Assembly: GCA_035492055.1 (NCBI GenBank)
Contig: DATJJR010000050.1
Location: forward strand, 1-8,333
Length of the DNA: 8,333 nt
DNA from: Ga0074130 sp035492055
Lineage (GTDB): Bacteria; Pseudomonadota; Gammaproteobacteria; Burkholderiales; Rhodocyclaceae
Reading direction: 5' to 3'
Positions 5,754 through 8,333 of this stretch are shown here, piece by piece. The position numbers and the translations under genes were made by a program. Position 1 is the first letter of the stretch, and the number at the start of each line of letters is the position of its first letter. The notes beneath the pieces are model-generated. The model ran no database searches. It saw only the letters and a list, made by a program, of their open reading frames with translations, and was not told where the DNA came from.

Positions 5754-6722
5754 TCAGTGACGTACTTGCGACATGTCGAGCGCGGCTTGTACCGCGGCAA
5801 ACAGGCTTTGTGCATTGGCGCGGCCAGTGCCGGCAAGGTCGAGCGCAGTGCCGTGGTCGACCGACGTACGCACAATGGGCAGGCCGAGGGTGACATTGAT
5901 GCCGGTGTCGAAAGCCGCATACTTGAGTACGGCGAGGCCCTGGTCGTGATACATGGCGAGTTGCGCATGCGAGCCGGCAAGGCAATGCGGCGTAAACAAC
6001 GTGTCGGCAGGAAGCGGACCCACGAGATCCATGCCTTCGCGTCTGAGTGATTCAACAACTGGCGTGATGACTTCGATTTCTTCACGGCCGAGATGACCGT
6101 CTTCACCGGCGTGCGGATTGAGCCCGGCGACGAGAATACGCGGACGCGAAATGCCGAATTTCGTCACGAGATCGGCGTGCAGGATGCGCAGTGTTGTCGT
6201 CAGCGATTCTTGCGTGAGCGCCTCCGAAACCGAGCGTAGCGGCAGATGCGTGGTGGCCAGGGCGACGCGTAAACCGGAGTTGCCACCTGCATCGGCCAGC
6301 ATCATCACGACACGCTGCGTGCCGGTCTTTTCGGCGAGATATTCGGTATGGCCAGTGAAAGGGATGCCAGCGTCGTTGATGATGCCTTTATGCACCGGCG
6401 CGGTGACCATCGCTGCATATTCGCCAGAGACGCAACCGGCGATGGCTCGATCAAGCAGATCGAGCACGTAGGTGGCGTTGGCTGAGTCCAGTTTCCCTGC
6501 CACGCAGGGCGCACGCAGTGGCACATGCTCAATCTGCAAAGTGACGTTGGACAGCCCCAGTTGTGTTGCGCGCGCCGCGATCAGATCGCGGTCACCGAGA
6601 ATGACAATGCGAGCGTTGAAGGAGTGATGGGCGAGTGCGAGTGCAATATCCGGCCCGATACCGGCCGGCTCGCCCGAAGTGACAACGATGACGGGCTGTT
6701 GTGAGGTGTGCTCAGCGGTCAT
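5754..6722 (-). CDS. pdxA: 4-hydroxythreonine-4-phosphate dehydrogenase
   Basis: PdxA oxidises 4-phosphohydroxy-L-threonine with NAD(P)+. The product decarboxylates and is condensed by PdxJ with deoxyxylulose phosphate to make pyridoxine phosphate (DXP-dependent vitamin B6 pathway, cytoplasm). The predicted product is 322 residues (E. coli about 329). The N-terminal SGEPAGIGPD (16-25) is diagnostic. The three metal-binding histidines are visible as His159 in TTHLPL, His204 in NPHAGEDG and His259 in MYHDQG. VTAPVHK (106-112), FTGHTEYLA (122-130) and RTSVDHGTALD (285-295) complete the family pattern. The ATG at 6722 overlaps the surA stop by 11 nt and has no clear ribosome site, so translational coupling to surA is likely. 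The frame extends 50 codons further upstream into surA, but those residues are not PdxA-like. Confidence 0.96.
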   Translation of the reverse strand: MTAEHTSQQPVIVVTSGEPAGIGPDIALALAHHSFNARIVILGDRDLIAARATQLGLSNVTLQIEHVPLRAPCVAGKLDSANATYVLDLLDRAIAGCVSGEYAAMVTAPVHKGIINDAGIPFTGHTEYLAEKTGTQRVVMMLADAGGNSGLRVALATTHLPLRSVSEALTQESLTTTLRILHADLVTKFGISRPRILVAGLNPHAGEDGHLGREEIEVITPVVESLRREGMDLVGPLPADTLFTPHCLAGSHAQLAMYHDQGLAVLKYAAFDTGINVTLGLPIVRTSVDHGTALDLAGTGRANAQSLFAAVQAALDMSQVRH

Positions 6723-8019
6723 CGAGACGATATTCGACGTAGGCGTTGTCGCGCAGCTGACGCAGCCAGTCCTGATAAGCCTCGTCAGCCCTGCGCTCGC
6801 GCAAGGTCTGGCGGGCAGCCATGCGTAACTGTGCAGGATCGTTGGATGTATTGCGGCGACCCAGTACTTCAATCAGGTGCCAGCCGAATTGGCTCTTGAC
6901 CGGATCACTGACTTTGTTCAATGGTAAAGCGTCCATGGCGCTCTGGAATTCCGGCACGGTCACGCCTTGGTCGAGCCAGCCGAGATCGCCACCGCTATTT
7001 GCCGACGGGTCGTCGGAATATTGCTTGGCGAGTGCAGCAAAATCACCGCCGTTGTCGAGCTTGGCTTTGATTTCGTCAATCTTGCGCTTGGCTTCGGCAT
7101 CGCTGACGAGTTCGGTCGTCTTGATCAGGATGTGGCGTACATGCGTTTGCTGCGTACTTTGTGCCTGCAGTTTCCCACCGCGCTTGTCGACGAGTTTAAT
7201 GATGTGAAAACCAGCGGCGCTGCGCAAGATGGGGCTGATGTTGCCCGGCTTCATGTTGGCAACGGCATCGGCGTAAAGCGGCGGCAACTGGTCGCGTGTG
7301 CGCACGCCGATGGAGCCACCCGACATGGCTTCGGGGCCGTCGGAGTAGGCAGCGGCAACCTTGGCGAAATCCTCGCCTTGCTGCAGGCGGCGCTGCGCTT
7401 CCTCGATCTTGGCGCGTTGCTTGGCAATTTGTTCAGGACCAGCCTGTTCCGGCAGACGCACGATTATGTGCGAAATCAGGTATTCGGCGCTGTCACCGCG
7501 TGCCTCGGCACTATTCAGGTAGTTGTCGATTTCGGCATCGGAAATAGTGACGCGGCTATCGACTTCACGATCGCGCACGCGCGCCATGATGATCTGCTGG
7601 CGAACTTCTTCGCGGAATTTGGTCCACGAAATATTGTCTTTCTCGAGCGCAGCCTTGAAGGCGTCAAGCGTCAGATGGTTGTTGTCTGCGATGCGACGCA
7701 GGGCGGCGTCGAGGTCGCTGTCGGTGACCGTGATCCCGGCATCGGTTGCAGCCTGCAGCTGGAGCTTTTCCATGATCAGGCGTTCCAGCACCTGACGCTT
7801 CAACTCTTCCGGCGAGGGCAATGCAATGCCTTGCTTCGTCAGGTTTTCTTTTGCATTGTCGATGCGAGTGTTCAGGTCGTAATTCGTGACTGCCTCGTTG
7901 TTGACTACGGCAATGACACGGTCGGCATCGATCGTCGTCGATGCGGCGTGTGCCGTGAATGCAACAAGGGGCGAGATGCAGAACAGACTGAAAGCGAAGA
8001 GGAGGGTGTTTTTTCTCAT
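6712..8019 (-). CDS. surA: Periplasmic chaperone and peptidyl-prolyl isomerase SurA
   Basis: SurA escorts unfolded outer-membrane proteins, including LptD encoded just upstream, across the periplasm to the BAM complex. The product is 435 residues (E. coli 428). Residues 1-25 form a signal peptide: charged MRKN, a hydrophobic core, and an AHA-A cleavage site after 25. The N-terminal chaperone module spans about 30-170 and includes DRVIAVVNNEAVT. The first parvulin domain covers about 178-280 (AEYLISHIIVRLPE to GFHIIKLVDKRGG). The second covers about 291-389 (THVRHILIKT, GGDFAALAKQYSDD, GGDLGWL, FGWHLIEVLGRR). A C-terminal helix follows, about 396-420 (LRMAARQTLRERRADEAYQDWL). The start is supported by GGAG six bases upstream and by the signal peptide. 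It lies 29 nt after lptD and overlaps pdxA. Confidence 0.97.
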   Translation of the reverse strand: MRKNTLLFAFSLFCISPLVAFTAHAASTTIDADRVIAVVNNEAVTNYDLNTRIDNAKENLTKQGIALPSPEELKRQVLERLIMEKLQLQAATDAGITVTDSDLDAALRRIADNNHLTLDAFKAALEKDNISWTKFREEVRQQIIMARVRDREVDSRVTISDAEIDNYLNSAEARGDSAEYLISHIIVRLPEQAGPEQIAKQRAKIEEAQRRLQQGEDFAKVAAAYSDGPEAMSGGSIGVRTRDQLPPLYADAVANMKPGNISPILRSAAGFHIIKLVDKRGGKLQAQSTQQTHVRHILIKTTELVSDAEAKRKIDEIKAKLDNGGDFAALAKQYSDDPSANSGGDLGWLDQGVTVPEFQSAMDALPLNKVSDPVKSQFGWHLIEVLGRRNTSNDPAQLRMAARQTLRERRADEAYQDWLRQLRDNAYVEYRLDDR

Positions 8020-8025
8020 GCGTGT

Positions 8026-8029
8026 CTCC
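8026..8029 (-). promoter_or_regulatory. Shine-Dalgarno site of surA
   Basis: GGAG is read on the minus strand (context CTCGGAGACACGC) six bases before the surA ATG at 8019, within the 29-nt lptD-surA gap. It supports this start over the long upstream extension of the same frame into lptD. Confidence 0.7.
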
Positions 8030-8048
8030 GAGGGCGATGCGCCGGAAT

Positions 8049-8333
8049 TCAATAATAGGTACTGGTGCCGGAAGGTGCACCGGTACCGTAATTGCGGCCA
8101 TAGCCGGGGATCGTGCGGCTCAAGACTTCGGCCGGATTGGAGCCGATGCTGGACAAGCCGCGCAGTTCGAGTTGAATGAAGAAAGTGGTGCTGCGAGTCG
8201 CTGCGGTCGTCGACAACTGCTGGATGACGCTGCGAACGGACCAGCATCCGGCGTTGTATTCGAAGCCGGCAATGCCTTCGACCAGGCGTTTGTCCTGCGT
8301 CGAGTAGTTGTAGCGGCCGAGTACAGACCAGCG
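8049..8333 (-). CDS. lptD: LPS-assembly protein LptD, C-terminal end only
   Basis: LptD is the outer-membrane beta-barrel that, with the lipoprotein LptE, inserts lipopolysaccharide into the outer leaflet. Only the last 94 residues are in the window; the gene continues beyond base 8333. The fragment starts RWSVLGRYNY and contains the final barrel strands: GIAGFEYNAGCWSVRSVIQQ (20-39), FFIQLELRGLSSIGSNP (51-67) and the LSRTIPGY stretch near the end (71-78), followed by a Gly/Ser/Thr-rich tail ending in two tyrosines before TGA. Cys30 of the fragment corresponds to the C-terminal cysteine position used for LptD disulfides. E. coli has two adjacent cysteines there, while here only one is seen. 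The frame differs from that of the surA extension, and the match to betaproteobacterial LptD ends is strong. surA follows 29 nt later. Confidence 0.93.
   Translation of the reverse strand, partial: RWSVLGRYNYSTQDKRLVEGIAGFEYNAGCWSVRSVIQQLSTTAATRSTTFFIQLELRGLSSIGSNPAEVLSRTIPGYGRNYGTGAPSGTSTYY

Noticed and set aside
5740..5985. N-terminal extension of the nhaA frame by 82 codons
   Set aside because: It overlaps the end of pdxA, is not NhaA-like or hydrophobic, and the ATG at 5739 has a good ribosome site and matches the family length.
6967..8055. A 362-codon open frame on the plus strand opposite surA
   Set aside because: It lies almost wholly antisense to a fully convincing surA with signal peptide and two parvulin domains. 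Its translation shows no recognisable motif, and there is no supporting ribosome site or neighbour. Long antisense frames are common opposite GC-rich genes.
8020..8247. N-terminal extension of the surA frame by 76 codons
   Set aside because: It runs over the lptD 3' end in the wrong frame, and the downstream ATG begins a clean signal peptide preceded by GGAG.
1..8333. Search for mobile elements, CRISPR arrays, toxin-antitoxin or defence genes, tRNA/rRNA and riboswitches
   Set aside because: Coding density is very high with recognised housekeeping genes. The gaps are 86 nt or less and show no spaced direct repeats, terminal inverted repeats, tRNA-like folds or transposase motifs.

Overview
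The window reads as an ordinary chromosomal housekeeping segment of a Gram-negative proteobacterium, most likely a betaproteobacterium of the Burkholderiales. The grounds are the core gene string lptD-surA-pdxA-...-rsmA (outer-membrane biogenesis genes joined to pdxA and rsmA), the sequence style of the LptD C-terminus and the exonuclease III, and a moderately GC-rich, uniform base composition. The genus call is inference; no rRNA or tRNA gene is present to anchor it.

Layout, left to right: a 5'-truncated oligopeptidase A (M3 zinc peptidase) on the plus strand ends at 1632. A perfect 15-bp hairpin (1671-1703) separates it from a convergent minus-strand gene for a small PilZ c-di-GMP-binding protein of the Pseudomonas PA4608 type. 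A 68-bp divergent intergenic region follows, then exonuclease III on the plus strand. Its last 15 bases overlap tail-to-tail with the end of rsmA, which is on the minus strand.

From 8333 down to 2924 every gene is on the minus strand, in transcription order lptD (3' end only) - surA - pdxA - nhaA - class II glutamine amidotransferase (YafJ type) - rsmA. Spacing is tight: lptD-surA 29 nt, surA/pdxA 11-nt overlap, pdxA-nhaA 14 nt, nhaA-amidotransferase 60 nt with its own likely promoter, amidotransferase-rsmA 14 nt. LptD and SurA work together (SurA chaperones LptD and other outer-membrane proteins). PdxA makes the pyridoxal phosphate precursor, NhaA is a Na+/H+ antiporter, and RsmA dimethylates 16S rRNA.

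Most notable points: nhaA and the amidotransferase sit inside the otherwise familiar surA-pdxA-rsmA string; near-identical CCCTATAAT -10 elements lie before the PilZ gene and the amidotransferase; the first fixes the PilZ start; xth and rsmA overlap at their 3' ends; and xth lacks a Shine-Dalgarno sequence. There is no gene-free stretch over 300 bases. I saw no mobile element, CRISPR array, phage gene or defence system, and nothing that looks like a previously undescribed multi-gene system.
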